This document shows, piece after piece, positions 37,365-46,411 of a DNA stretch of 64,000 nucleotides. Made by a program: the position numbers and the translations under genes. The notes under the pieces are model-generated. The model was not told the origin of the DNA. It made no database searches and saw only the letters and a list, made by a program, of their open reading frames with translations. Position 1 is the first letter of the stretch. Each line of letters opens with the position of its first letter. Source of the DNA: Melioribacteraceae bacterium (lineage in GTDB: Bacteria > Bacteroidota > Ignavibacteria > Ignavibacteriales > Melioribacteraceae); the NCBI GenBank assembly GCA_021740785.1, contig JAIOZI010000004.1, forward strand, positions 41,309-105,308, in the 5' to 3' direction.

Positions 37365-37430
37365 CGATTACACTTAAATTTTCACAGACAAATTTGATTA
37401 TCAGTTCAGTTTATTAAATATTTTGGCAAT

Positions 37431-37463
37431 AATCTTTAATAACAGATCGTTCTATTAAAGATT
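37431..37463. promoter_or_regulatory. Perfect 11-bp inverted repeat after fic
   Basis: AATCTTTAATA (37431-37441) and TATTAAAGATT (37453-37463) flank an 11-nt loop, about 50 bp beyond the fic stop on the minus strand. It lacks a T-run, so it could be a weak transcript end or an operator. Confidence 0.5.
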
Positions 37464-37514
37464 TCCCCATTTATTCTTAATATCTCGCCCCCTTATTAAA
37501 GAATCTTGCTGAAA

Positions 37515-38648
37515 CTACTCCAAAAATAACAGGTAATAACGCTTAAACATGTATATTCTATCTCTCCTTTGACCGGTAATTTCCTCTAAAATATTTAGTC
37601 CTTCAAAATCCTTAACAAGTTTTGTAGCTGAGGGAATTGAGATTCCAACTTCTTGGGCTATTTCTCTAATTTCAACAAATGGATTTTTATAAAGAAAATT
37701 AAGAAGCTTACTTGCATTTTCTGCCCTGATGCCTAAAGTAATTACTTTTTCATTTACCTCATTTTTCAACTTCAAAATCTCGTTGAAAGTATTAACACCC
37801 TTTTGAGCTGTTGAAATTAAGGCATTTAGAAAAAACTTAATCCAATGTCCGATATCATTTGTTGTTCGTACGTGCATTAATGCATCGTAGTAGGAAGTTT
37901 TGTTTTTTTCGAAAAAGTCCGAAAGGTAAAGCGACGGTTTTAATAACAGTCCGTGACTTACAAGATAAAGCGTAATTAAAAGTCTGCCGATCCTGCCGTT
38001 TCCGTCAAGAAAAGGGTGGATGGTTTCGAACTGGTAATGGCTTATTGCAATACGAATTAAATGCGGAACATTGATTTCTTCGTTGTGATAAAATTTTTCG
38101 AGATCACTCATTAATTCCTGTACTTCATCCTGGTGAGGAGGAATAAAAATAGCGTCTGTAAGATTACTGCCGCCGATCCAATTTTGACTTGTTCTAAATT
38201 CGCCGGGAGTTTTATGTTCGCCCCTAACACTCTGCATTAATATCGAGTGAGTTTTCTTTAGTAGCCGGTTTGAAAGAGGTATTTTTTTAAGTTCTTCAAT
38301 TGCGGTATTCATGGCTTCAACATAATTTTGAACCTCATGCCAATCGTCTCTTTTTTCCGGCAGAACATCTTCTTCATCCATCAGCACTTCGTCCATACTT
38401 GTCTGCGTGCCTTCAATACGACTGGAAGTATTTGCTTCTTTTACCACGTGCATCTGAATGAACATATCAACATCGGGTAGAATTTTTGAAAAGGCGTTTA
38501 GTTCACCGAGCGCGCGAGTGGCGTCTTCCAAAAGTGTGTTTATACGCGGGTCCTCCCAAACCCAGGTATGGTTTACTTTTGAAGGAGAAAAACTTTCGTA
38601 CTGAAACTGTTTTACAAACCTGCCTGCTTTGTAATCTTTCAGGTTCAT
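37515..38648 (-). CDS. Fic-family AMPylation protein with C-terminal winged helix
   Basis: A 377-residue protein. The Fic core has HPFLDGNGRIGR (His211 to Arg222), the complete HxFx(D/E)GNGRxxR active site for nucleotide transfer to a target hydroxyl. An N-terminal inhibitory motif S-x3-E-G (Ser75 to Gly80, in SSRIEGTQTS) should keep it off. The last ~70 residues (REIAQEVGISIPSATKLVKDF) form a winged helix, so it may also bind DNA. It starts at the base next to the hsdS stop. Fic genes often lie inside type I restriction operons; their job there is not settled. Confidence 0.9.
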   Translation of the reverse strand: MNLKDYKAGRFVKQFQYESFSPSKVNHTWVWEDPRINTLLEDATRALGELNAFSKILPDVDMFIQMHVVKEANTSSRIEGTQTSMDEVLMDEEDVLPEKRDDWHEVQNYVEAMNTAIEELKKIPLSNRLLKKTHSILMQSVRGEHKTPGEFRTSQNWIGGSNLTDAIFIPPHQDEVQELMSDLEKFYHNEEINVPHLIRIAISHYQFETIHPFLDGNGRIGRLLITLYLVSHGLLLKPSLYLSDFFEKNKTSYYDALMHVRTTNDIGHWIKFFLNALISTAQKGVNTFNEILKLKNEVNEKVITLGIRAENASKLLNFLYKNPFVEIREIAQEVGISIPSATKLVKDFEGLNILEEITGQRRDRIYMFKRYYLLFLE

Positions 38649-39932
38649 TTATTCTTCCTCTTTTACTTTTACTCTAGTTTTGCCGCTTAATAGCTGCTGC
38701 ATTAATCCCTTTTTCTGTTCCTTCAATTTTTCCAATGTTTCTTTCATTACTTTTATTTCATTGTCCGCCGCTTCAAGTACATCCGCTATTTTTTGTTGCT
38801 CTTTTAGTGACGGTAATCTAAAATTCATAAAAGTAAAATCATTATATGCAATTTGCTTTCCGTCCCTTATTCCAATAACAGCAACCGCAAGTCGGGAAAT
38901 GAATTCATCACTTTTGAAAAAGTATTTGAAAAATCTTTTATCGATATCAATTTTGTTTTTTAGAACCGTGTAAGCAGGACTTACAATTCCCCGGTAATCC
39001 GAATATTCAATTCCACCTTGAAATGACCGTAAACTTATTACAAAATTTCCAGGTTCAACAAGTTTATAAGATTTTGTATCACCGGTGGGCATCATTACTC
39101 TGCCTTCTAACATTGAACGAGGAACAACGCCGTTTTCTTGTGTTACCGCAAGCAACTCTTCACCGTTGTTTTTTTTTATTGAAACATTCTCAAAAATTTC
39201 TTTTGCTGAAAGTATTTTCCAATCTTTAGGGACTTCACCGATTTTTGTTTTTTGATAACCTTTATATTCAACAAAATCTTCAAACCTCTTTTTACCGGTT
39301 AAGAGTTGCTGCGTTAATGCTTTTTTACGCAGCTCGTATTTTTCAATTAATTTGGTTTGTATTTCAATTGCTCTATCCCACGCAGAAAGTATTTGTGCTA
39401 TTTTTTGTTGCTCGGTTAATAAAACTGGAATAGCCATCTTCAAATTCTTCACATCAGTTGAATTAATTGCTGGATAATTAGAGCCAACAACTAAGGCATA
39501 AAATTGGGCAGACATTGCGTGAGAAAAGAGATAATGATAAATGTAGTTGGGATCATAATTATTTTTTGAATCCAGAACCGCGAATCCTGTTGAACAAATA
39601 ATATCTTTTTTATTCTCTCTTTGTATATAGAAAGACTGAAGATTAGGACGAACTGTAGCTAATATAATTGAATTTTGGCTTACAATTCTTCTTGCTCTCG
39701 AAGGAGCTTCAGAAAAAATAATTTCCTTAGGTTCATTAATTAACCGCCCATTGTCAATATCAGCTAATGATATATAATTGAGTCTGTAATTGGGATCTGT
39801 ATTTCCATTTAAACTGTTTTTATCAACCAAGGTTATTTCTTTTATTTTCTTCACTTCCCAATCATTCGGAATCCACCCAAGTTTGGTTTTCTTGTAGCTG
39901 GGTTTGGTATGTTTGTTTTTTGTTTTTGGCAT
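38649..39932 (-). CDS. hsdS: Type I restriction specificity subunit HsdS (two target-recognition domains)
   Basis: A 427-residue protein with the usual internal duplication: TRD1 (~15-165) then conserved helix EQQKIAQILSAWDRAI with coiled coil (~170-215), TRD2 (~225-380) then EQQKIADVLEAADNEI with coiled coil to the end. The linker phrase IPNDWEVKKI/VPKDWKILSA marks each TRD start. It dictates the bipartite DNA sequence methylated or cut. It lies 19 bp after the CD-NTase stop and abuts fic, so the CBASS genes share its transcript. Confidence 0.93.
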   Translation of the reverse strand: MPKTKNKHTKPSYKKTKLGWIPNDWEVKKIKEITLVDKNSLNGNTDPNYRLNYISLADIDNGRLINEPKEIIFSEAPSRARRIVSQNSIILATVRPNLQSFYIQRENKKDIICSTGFAVLDSKNNYDPNYIYHYLFSHAMSAQFYALVVGSNYPAINSTDVKNLKMAIPVLLTEQQKIAQILSAWDRAIEIQTKLIEKYELRKKALTQQLLTGKKRFEDFVEYKGYQKTKIGEVPKDWKILSAKEIFENVSIKKNNGEELLAVTQENGVVPRSMLEGRVMMPTGDTKSYKLVEPGNFVISLRSFQGGIEYSDYRGIVSPAYTVLKNKIDIDKRFFKYFFKSDEFISRLAVAVIGIRDGKQIAYNDFTFMNFRLPSLKEQQKIADVLEAADNEIKVMKETLEKLKEQKKGLMQQLLSGKTRVKVKEEE

Positions 39933-39951
39933 ATAGACTGTTATTCGGAGT

Positions 39952-41493
39952 TTAATTTATTCTTACTATATATTCACCGCTTTTTGCTATACAAACACCG
40001 TTCTTAACAATAAAGCATTCAATCCAATGAGTTCCCACATAAAGTGTGCTCTCTGTATGTTTTAACCCTCCAACTCCAGCTGTTTTTGCCGGGAAAATAC
40101 TACCGCGCAATTTACCTACTCTTTCTGCTTCACTTCCAGTATTAACAACTTGCCAGTGTACTGAATCAAAATCTGGTGCATTTGTTTTAGCATGAAAATT
40201 TATGCTACAGCGTTTTGGCAAAACATCACCGTTTAATTCAGACCAATAATATCCACCATCTTTAATATATTTTGCAGTTATTTTCACTTCATAATTTTGC
40301 TGTATTGGCCAAACAGGCTTTTGTCGATGAGGCACATCAAAATCTGATCTCTCTTTTACCTGAATCGAATTTTCCTTATTAAGTGATATACCTAATTTTA
40401 TTGCAGCTTCGTTAGTAACCTGGGTTCCAAATCTAGATTTCAAGTATTGGATTATTGATTGAATATCACCTTTCCTTAGGGCGGTCTTTAATTCATCTTT
40501 TAATACCAAAATCCATTTGTAGAAATTTTTTTGTTTGGTGTTATTTAAAGACCATTTATCAGCAAAATTTTCTTCCGGATTTACAGGATTACCAATCCAT
40601 TTAATTACTTTTTTTAATTCAGGATCATATTTTTCTTCAATAAGGACATCCATTTTTTCTATTATATTACTTAAAGCACTCAGCACATCCGTTTCTTTAC
40701 CATAGGCTTGAGCAGCTAGAGTTGTAATGATTATTGAAATTGGCTTATCTTCATCTCCTTTGAACATCAAATCTCTATGCCGCTTTAGAATTTGGATTGC
40801 TCTTTGTAGAGGTAACTTATCCTCTTTATATTGGGGGACGGGTTGAACTCTTTCCTCAAATAATATACCCTTTTTAATATCGAGTGAAGCCTGCTTTTGA
40901 AACCAGTCTGCATAACCAAATGGATTACTTTTAGGCCAATTATTAGGTTCTGGTTCACTCTTATAGTTTTCTAGTTCTCTGTCTGTTATCCTTATTGCAA
41001 GTTCCTCTGGGTCCTGCTCTGCAAACTTGATAAATGATTTTTCAAGCACAATCTCATAGTCTTGACTAACAATAGAGGGTAATATATCCAAGTGGAATTT
41101 TCTTGAATGAGAATATTTGATAGTCCAACACCTTCTACCTTCTTTTTGAAGCCTTTCTTTGTAGGTTTCATTATCCTTAATTCTATTTCCCACTATTGTT
41201 TTTAAATCATATTGAGTCCAATCTTCCTTTTTCCCTATTAACCGGCACACCAAATCTATATCAAGATCATCATCTTCTTCCGTAGCCTTTATCATTGTCC
41301 CCAATAAAAAAGAACCTTGTGGTAATATTTCAGGCTTATATGGGTGTAAAAGCGAATTTTCATCAGCCAGCCAGTTTCCAACAGCCTCGTAACTATTTAC
41401 GGCTGAATCATACTGTTCCTTAGTAATGTCCAAAGTATTACTTAATTCTTGGAGGTAGTTATTGAATTGCTCATTCAAATTTATAACTGCCAT
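39952..41493 (-). CDS. cdnG: CD-NTase (CBASS nucleotide cyclase) with AGS-C sensor domain
   Basis: A 513-residue cGAS/DncV-like nucleotidyltransferase. The active site is LPQGSFLLGT followed by DDDLDIDLVC (catalytic Asp78 and Asp80) and a third Asp at 136 (FHLDILPS). The C-terminal ~130 residues (YYWSELNGDVLP, WQVVNTGSEA, TLYVGTHWIECFI) are an AGS-C sensor domain. In CBASS such enzymes make cyclic di/trinucleotides on phage infection. Its ATG overlaps the Cap5 stop by 1 bp. Clade G is my best guess from architecture and Cap5 pairing; product unproven. Confidence 0.85.
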   Translation of the reverse strand: MAVINLNEQFNNYLQELSNTLDITKEQYDSAVNSYEAVGNWLADENSLLHPYKPEILPQGSFLLGTMIKATEEDDDLDIDLVCRLIGKKEDWTQYDLKTIVGNRIKDNETYKERLQKEGRRCWTIKYSHSRKFHLDILPSIVSQDYEIVLEKSFIKFAEQDPEELAIRITDRELENYKSEPEPNNWPKSNPFGYADWFQKQASLDIKKGILFEERVQPVPQYKEDKLPLQRAIQILKRHRDLMFKGDEDKPISIIITTLAAQAYGKETDVLSALSNIIEKMDVLIEEKYDPELKKVIKWIGNPVNPEENFADKWSLNNTKQKNFYKWILVLKDELKTALRKGDIQSIIQYLKSRFGTQVTNEAAIKLGISLNKENSIQVKERSDFDVPHRQKPVWPIQQNYEVKITAKYIKDGGYYWSELNGDVLPKRCSINFHAKTNAPDFDSVHWQVVNTGSEAERVGKLRGSIFPAKTAGVGGLKHTESTLYVGTHWIECFIVKNGVCIAKSGEYIVRIN

Positions 41494-42632
41494 CAATCAA
41501 CCTCATTTTTAATTCCTATTGTTTTAATAAATCCATCATGTGCCGTATTTTGATCGTATATAACCAAAGGCAAATCTGCTTTGGGCATCCAGACTCTTCC
41601 AAATTCAACTGCAGCAGAGACAGGCATTGCCGGGAAAATATGCAAAGGTATATTTTCACCATGAGCTGTCTTAATTTCATTTAATATTTTCCGACAAACC
41701 TTTCGAAATTTCGATAATAAATCTTTTGTTTTAAGAAAATCATTATTGGGATGAGGTATAGTAATACTCCAAATGCTACAATTCTTCCCCAGCACTTTAT
41801 GTATTCTTTCATCATTTACATTCGCGCTAAGAGCAAATTTTAAGCCGGGAACATCAGTTATTTGCGTGGGTGCATTGAAGGCGAAATCATCAACTTCAGC
41901 ACTTTCCTGCCATTTCCAGGTTGCTGGTTCTTTGTGTTTTTGATATAAGCTAATATTAGGAATATCTGAAAAAAGTGTTCCTAATCTAATAAGCAATGGT
42001 TGTGGAGCTAAAGCAAATAATGAAAAATTATGGACTACCTCTTCTTCTAATAATGGAGCAATATATTTGTTAAATCGAGTGATCAAATTTTTTTCCTCAA
42101 TTTTCCAGTAATCGGGAGATTCATCTATGAAAAGACTTTTGTTCATACCGAGTTTTATAGAACGACCTTCTGCCGGATACCAATCCGGGATAATGGTGTT
42201 GAACACTTCGTTATCGCTCACTCTTATTGTGTGCTTTCCAATATTTGCAGTATATATAACGACATAACTTCTTTTGTCTTTTTTTATCTCAGTCAATAAC
42301 TCTATTCTACGTTCATGCTCCTCTTTAATCTTCTTCAAAATTTTTACCGTATGAGATCTGGAATCAGATTCATCAATTCGATTATGACATTCGTCACACA
42401 ATAGCATTAGGTTTTCAAAATCAATTTCCAATTTTTTCGAAAGTATTTTGTCTCCTCTAGGTCCCTTTGGTTTTGCTGCAATAATATGCGAGATATAAGC
42501 TTTATTCATATCTCTTTTTGTCAATGAATCTTGCCATAATATTTCATTGCAATATTCACATCGTCCTGCTGCTTTTACCCACAATTTTCTAGCGATTCCC
42601 TGAGGAATGGCTTTTCTAACTCGCTCAACCAT
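41493..42632 (-). CDS. cap5: Cap5-type CBASS effector: HNH nuclease fused to SAVED domain
   Basis: A 379-residue protein. The N-terminal HNH domain has Cys25/Cys28 (CEYC), His49 (SHIIAA), Asn74 (NLMLLCDEC), Cys79, Cys82 and His83, a complete zinc-braced nuclease. From ~120 a SAVED domain follows, ending FPAMPVSAAVEFGRVWMPKADLPLVIYD, which binds the cyclic nucleotide signal and activates DNA degradation leading to abortive infection. It starts 1 bp after hsdM and overlaps the CD-NTase. No Cap2/Cap3 or HORMA/TRIP13 genes accompany it, so this is a minimal two-gene CBASS. Confidence 0.88.
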   Translation of the reverse strand: MVERVRKAIPQGIARKLWVKAAGRCEYCNEILWQDSLTKRDMNKAYISHIIAAKPKGPRGDKILSKKLEIDFENLMLLCDECHNRIDESDSRSHTVKILKKIKEEHERRIELLTEIKKDKRSYVVIYTANIGKHTIRVSDNEVFNTIIPDWYPAEGRSIKLGMNKSLFIDESPDYWKIEEKNLITRFNKYIAPLLEEEVVHNFSLFALAPQPLLIRLGTLFSDIPNISLYQKHKEPATWKWQESAEVDDFAFNAPTQITDVPGLKFALSANVNDERIHKVLGKNCSIWSITIPHPNNDFLKTKDLLSKFRKVCRKILNEIKTAHGENIPLHIFPAMPVSAAVEFGRVWMPKADLPLVIYDQNTAHDGFIKTIGIKNEVD

Positions 42633-42633
42633 T

Positions 42634-44160
42634 CTAAAACCCCAGTTCTTTCAAATAACCGTTCATTTCTTTTTGTACTTCCGCTAATTGGTTTTCCAAT
42701 TTGTTTATTTCTTTTTGTACAGATTTAATATCAATTTCCGCTTCTTCTTCAAATGTATCAACATAACGGGGAATGTTCAGGTTAAATTCGTTTTCTTTAA
42801 TTTCATCAAATGTAGCAACGTAGGAATATTTTTCTTCCGCAACGCCGGGTTTAAGTTTACCGGATGTAAACTCTCGATAGTTTTTAACAATTCTTTCAAT
42901 GTGGTTTTCTTTAAGAACATTCTTGTTTTTGCCCGCTTCGTATTCTTTGCTTGCGTCAATAAATAAAACTTCGTTTCGCTTTTTGTTTTTATTAAACAAA
43001 AGTATTGCAGCCGGAATGCCTGTCCCGAAAAACAAGTTAGAAGGAAGTCCGATTACCGTTTCAAGATGGTTATCTTCAATTGCACGCTGTCTTATTTTAG
43101 CTTCGCTGCTCCCGCGGAATAAAACTCCGTGAGGAACAACTACACCGACTTTACCGTGCGGGTTTGCAACTTCGAGCATGTGAGAAATAAATGCCCAATC
43201 ACCTTTACTTTTAGGTGGAACCCCGCGCCAGAAGCGGTTGTACTTATCTTCTTCAGCAACATCGGCGCCCCATTTATCGAGCGAAAACGGAGGATTAGCA
43301 ACAACAATATCAAACGCTTGGAGTTCATCGCCTTTCAATAATTTCGGGTTTCGTATTGTATCGCCCCAGCGGATGGTCGCATCGTCAATTTTGTGCAGAA
43401 TCATATTCATAATTGCCAAAGCCCATGTACTGCCGTTTGCTTCTTGCCCGTAAAGAGAATAATTATCGTTTTGTATTTCTCTTGCTGCTTTAATTAGTAG
43501 CGAACCGGAACCACAAGTGGGATCACAAATTTTATTGCCGGGTTTTGCATCTACAAGCTTTGCAATTAAAGTAGATACTTCTGCGGGAGTATAGAATTCA
43601 CCGGCTTTTTTGCCGGCATCGGAAGCAAAGTTTGAAATTAGGTATTCGTAAACATCACCCATTATATCGCTGTCATGCAAATGCGATTCACGTAAATTTA
43701 ACTTTGGGTCGTTAAAATCGAGCAGTAAATTTTTCAGCCGGGTATTTTTATCTTTTGTATCACCTAGATTACTGGAGTTAAAACTTATGTTTCTAAAAAT
43801 ACCTGAACCGTCTTCGCCGGCAAGCTTATCACGGTTGTTCTCTTCCAAAACTTCAAAGGCGTGGTCTATTAATTCGCCGATGTTCGGCTCGTTTCTATTT
43901 TCAAATAGATAATCGAATGTCGCTTCTTTGGGAACGACAAACCTTTCATGTTTCAGCGAGCGTTCGATGCGTTTTTTATCGCCTTCATATCTTTTTTCAT
44001 ATTGCTCACGTTTTTCTTTGTAAACATCGCTAACATATTTTAAAAAGAGCATAGTTAGGATATAGTCTTTATACTGAGAAGGGTCTATTAACCCCCGGAA
44101 AGTGTCGCAAGCTTTCCAAACAATTCCGAATATCTCGCGAGCGGTTATTTTCTTTTCCAT
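42634..44160 (-). CDS. hsdM: Type I restriction methyltransferase subunit HsdM
   Basis: A 508-residue N6-adenine methyltransferase. An N-terminal helical HsdM_N domain (ITAREIFGIVWKACDTFRG) precedes GEFYTPAEV, the AdoMet motif DPTCGSGSLL (213-222) and catalytic NPPF (289-292). A C-terminal coiled coil (IKSVQKEINKLENQLAEV) binds HsdS. ATG 44160 follows the half-HsdS stop by 4 bp; an upstream in-frame codon at 44184 would overlap it. The Cap5 gene begins 1 bp after its stop, so the CBASS module sits where hsdS would normally be. Confidence 0.95.
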   Translation of the reverse strand: MEKKITAREIFGIVWKACDTFRGLIDPSQYKDYILTMLFLKYVSDVYKEKREQYEKRYEGDKKRIERSLKHERFVVPKEATFDYLFENRNEPNIGELIDHAFEVLEENNRDKLAGEDGSGIFRNISFNSSNLGDTKDKNTRLKNLLLDFNDPKLNLRESHLHDSDIMGDVYEYLISNFASDAGKKAGEFYTPAEVSTLIAKLVDAKPGNKICDPTCGSGSLLIKAAREIQNDNYSLYGQEANGSTWALAIMNMILHKIDDATIRWGDTIRNPKLLKGDELQAFDIVVANPPFSLDKWGADVAEEDKYNRFWRGVPPKSKGDWAFISHMLEVANPHGKVGVVVPHGVLFRGSSEAKIRQRAIEDNHLETVIGLPSNLFFGTGIPAAILLFNKNKKRNEVLFIDASKEYEAGKNKNVLKENHIERIVKNYREFTSGKLKPGVAEEKYSYVATFDEIKENEFNLNIPRYVDTFEEEAEIDIKSVQKEINKLENQLAEVQKEMNGYLKELGF

Positions 44161-44164
44161 TTTA

Positions 44165-44743
44165 TTAAGCATTTTTGTTTGCAATATTATTTAACAATCC
44201 GTTATAAAATTTATCTTTTTCTTCAATAAGCTTTGCTGTCAAGTCTTTTTCTTTAAGCCATAACTCATTCATCTCCAAAATACGTTTTTGTGTTTTGATA
44301 TCCGGCACCGGTATCTCGATATCTCCCAAGTCTTTTTTTGAAATAGATTTTACACTAGTACCCTTTGCTTTTGCTTGTAGCCGGATTTGAATCAATTTAT
44401 TGTTAAGAAACCATACAATAAATTCATGCAGTATTTGGTTAATAAATCGTTCATTCAGTCTTAACACGAAAAATACCGATGAGGCAACAGCCGGTTTAAT
44501 TTCATTTTTATAAACGACTGCAATATTTGTAAATCCTTTTGCAGCAAACATAATATCGTTTTTCCGTAAAAAGTACTTGTCCGAGATATCTTCAGAATTG
44601 AGATAGCTAAATTCTTCGGTTGGGTCAATTTGTCCGTTTTCTGTTAGATTTCTAATTTGAAAATAAACTACATTTCCGCCTGGCTTAGGCTTTTGATATA
44701 ACCCGGTATTTATTTCAACAATATCTTTTAGTTGTAATTTCAA
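44165..44743 (-). CDS. Half-size HsdS-like protein with one target-recognition domain
   Basis: The frame is open from 44830, but homologous half-HsdS proteins start about LKLQLKDIV, and a promoter overlaps the upstream part, so I choose TTG 44743 (192 aa). LKDIVEINTGLYQKPKP and FQIRNLTENG are TRD features; IEIPVPDIKTQKRILEM and a short coiled coil end it. It is half the length of a normal HsdS. It heads the operon and ends 4 bp before hsdM. It could dimerise into an alternative specificity subunit or swap with the full HsdS. The start is uncertain. Confidence 0.7.
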   Translation of the reverse strand: MKLQLKDIVEINTGLYQKPKPGGNVVYFQIRNLTENGQIDPTEEFSYLNSEDISDKYFLRKNDIMFAAKGFTNIAVVYKNEIKPAVASSVFFVLRLNERFINQILHEFIVWFLNNKLIQIRLQAKAKGTSVKSISKKDLGDIEIPVPDIKTQKRILEMNELWLKEKDLTAKLIEEKDKFYNGLLNNIANKNA

Positions 44744-44768
44744 TTTATTATTAAGTAATTGCTCTACA

Positions 44769-44797
44769 TATATATCCAACGGACACAATATTGTCAA
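44769..44797 (-). promoter_or_regulatory. Consensus sigma-70-like promoter for the defence operon
   Basis: On the minus strand TTGACA (44797-44792), a 17-bp spacer and TATATA (44774-44769) form a near-perfect promoter. It should start transcription near 44762, which supports initiating the half-HsdS at TTG 44743. It is the only clear promoter upstream of the six tightly packed genes. Confidence 0.5.
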
Positions 44798-44920
44798 GTA
44801 TTTTTTAAGTATTTGCTCTACAACTAACAATTTATTGTCTTTATCGCTAATTTTATTTTTTGCAATTTGGTCTTTAAATTGAATTTAGATATCAATTAGA
44901 AATGGTCCAATGGATTTCAC

Positions 44921-46411
44921 ATGAGAAAAGATATAATTACTAATTTTATGTTAATTAATTTGGTTTTATTTTTTCTCTCATGTTCATCAGAGCCGGGCGA
45001 CATCCCTCTCAACAAAGTTGTACCCAGCCCTCAGCAAATCGAATACCAACAAATGGAATTAATCGGATTTATTCATTTTAGTATAAATACATTTACCGGT
45101 AAGGAATGGGGTCACGGTGATGAATCGCCTGAACTTTTCAATCCAACCGAATTGAATACCGAACAATGGGTACAGGCTGCAAAGGATGCGGGAATGAAAC
45201 AATTGATTTTAACTGCGAAGCATCACGATGGATTTTGTTTATGGCAGAGTAAATTCACAGAATATTCGGTGAAAAACAGTCCGTGGAAAAACGGCAGCGG
45301 CGATGTGGTAAGGGAGTTTGTTGATGCTTGCAGAGTGCACGGATTAAAAGCCGGACTTTATCTCTCCCCCTGGGATCGCAACCACCCGGATTACGGCAAA
45401 CCGGAATATTTAGTTTATTACAAAAATCAATTAACTGAATTGCTTACTGAATACGGACCGATTTCCGAGATATGGTTCGACGGTGCAAACGGGGGCGACG
45501 GTTATTACGGCGGTGCAAACGAAGAAAGAAGAATCGACAGAGAAAATTACTACAACTGGGAAGATATATGGAGTTATGTAAAATCTCTTCAGCCAAATAT
45601 ATTAATTTTTTCGGATGCGGGACCGGACATTAGGTGGATCGGAAATGAAAACGGTTTTGCCGGAGAAACTAATTGGTCGATGATAAACAGTGATACAATA
45701 ATCGTCGGGGCAGCCGATCAAAATTATCTGAACACCGGAGATCCGGATGGAAAGAATTGGGTAGTCGGTGAATGTGATGTTTCAATACGACCCGGATGGT
45801 TTTATCATGAGTCGGAAGACAGCCTTGTAAAATCACCGCAGCAATTAGCTGATATTTATTTTAAATCGGTAGGAAGAAACGGGACGCTGCTGCTCAACCT
45901 TCCGCCAAATAAAAAGGGATTGATAAGTGAAAATGATATTCAATCACTGAGAGAATTTCGGAAGATACTTAACGAAACATTTTCACGAAACCTAGCATTA
46001 GGCGCAGAAATTAAGTCGGACAACATCAGATACGAACATGAAAAATTTTCACCTGTGAATATTATCGATGGTGACAAGAATACGTACTGGGCTGCAGATG
46101 ACGGAATAATCAAAAACACAATTGAGTTAATGTTTGATCAATCAATAACATTTGATATAATATCAATTCAAGAGCCGGTAAGATTCGGTCAACGGATTTC
46201 CAAATTTACAATTGAATGTCTTATTAATAATAAGTGGGAAACAGTTGCCCAGGGAACAACAATCGGATATAAGCGTTTATTGAAGACAGAAAATGTAACA
46301 ACCGGGGGGATAAGATTCAACATTTTGGAAATCAATAACACACCTGCTATCTCCGAGTTTGGATTATATAAATCGACTCCGGCTGAAAAAACAGGCGACA
46401 AATTTAATTAA
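44921..46411 (+). CDS. GH29 alpha-L-fucosidase, lipoprotein, with C-terminal F5/8C-like domain
   Basis: A 496-residue exoglycosidase that releases fucose. Lipobox LFFLSC (Cys21) anchors it. The GH29 barrel shows IHFSINTFTGKEWGHGDESP, TAKHHDGFCLW and the nucleophile Asp187 in EIWFDGANG. The last ~130 residues (NLALGAEIKSDN, VNIIDGDKNTYWAADDG) form an F5/8 type C carbohydrate-binding module. It is divergent from the defence operon and its 3' end overlaps the convergent lactonase gene by 8 bp. Confidence 0.93.
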   Translation: MRKDIITNFMLINLVLFFLSCSSEPGDIPLNKVVPSPQQIEYQQMELIGFIHFSINTFTGKEWGHGDESPELFNPTELNTEQWVQAAKDAGMKQLILTAKHHDGFCLWQSKFTEYSVKNSPWKNGSGDVVREFVDACRVHGLKAGLYLSPWDRNHPDYGKPEYLVYYKNQLTELLTEYGPISEIWFDGANGGDGYYGGANEERRIDRENYYNWEDIWSYVKSLQPNILIFSDAGPDIRWIGNENGFAGETNWSMINSDTIIVGAADQNYLNTGDPDGKNWVVGECDVSIRPGWFYHESEDSLVKSPQQLADIYFKSVGRNGTLLLNLPPNKKGLISENDIQSLREFRKILNETFSRNLALGAEIKSDNIRYEHEKFSPVNIIDGDKNTYWAADDGIIKNTIELMFDQSITFDIISIQEPVRFGQRISKFTIECLINNKWETVAQGTTIGYKRLLKTENVTTGGIRFNILEINNTPAISEFGLYKSTPAEKTGDKFN

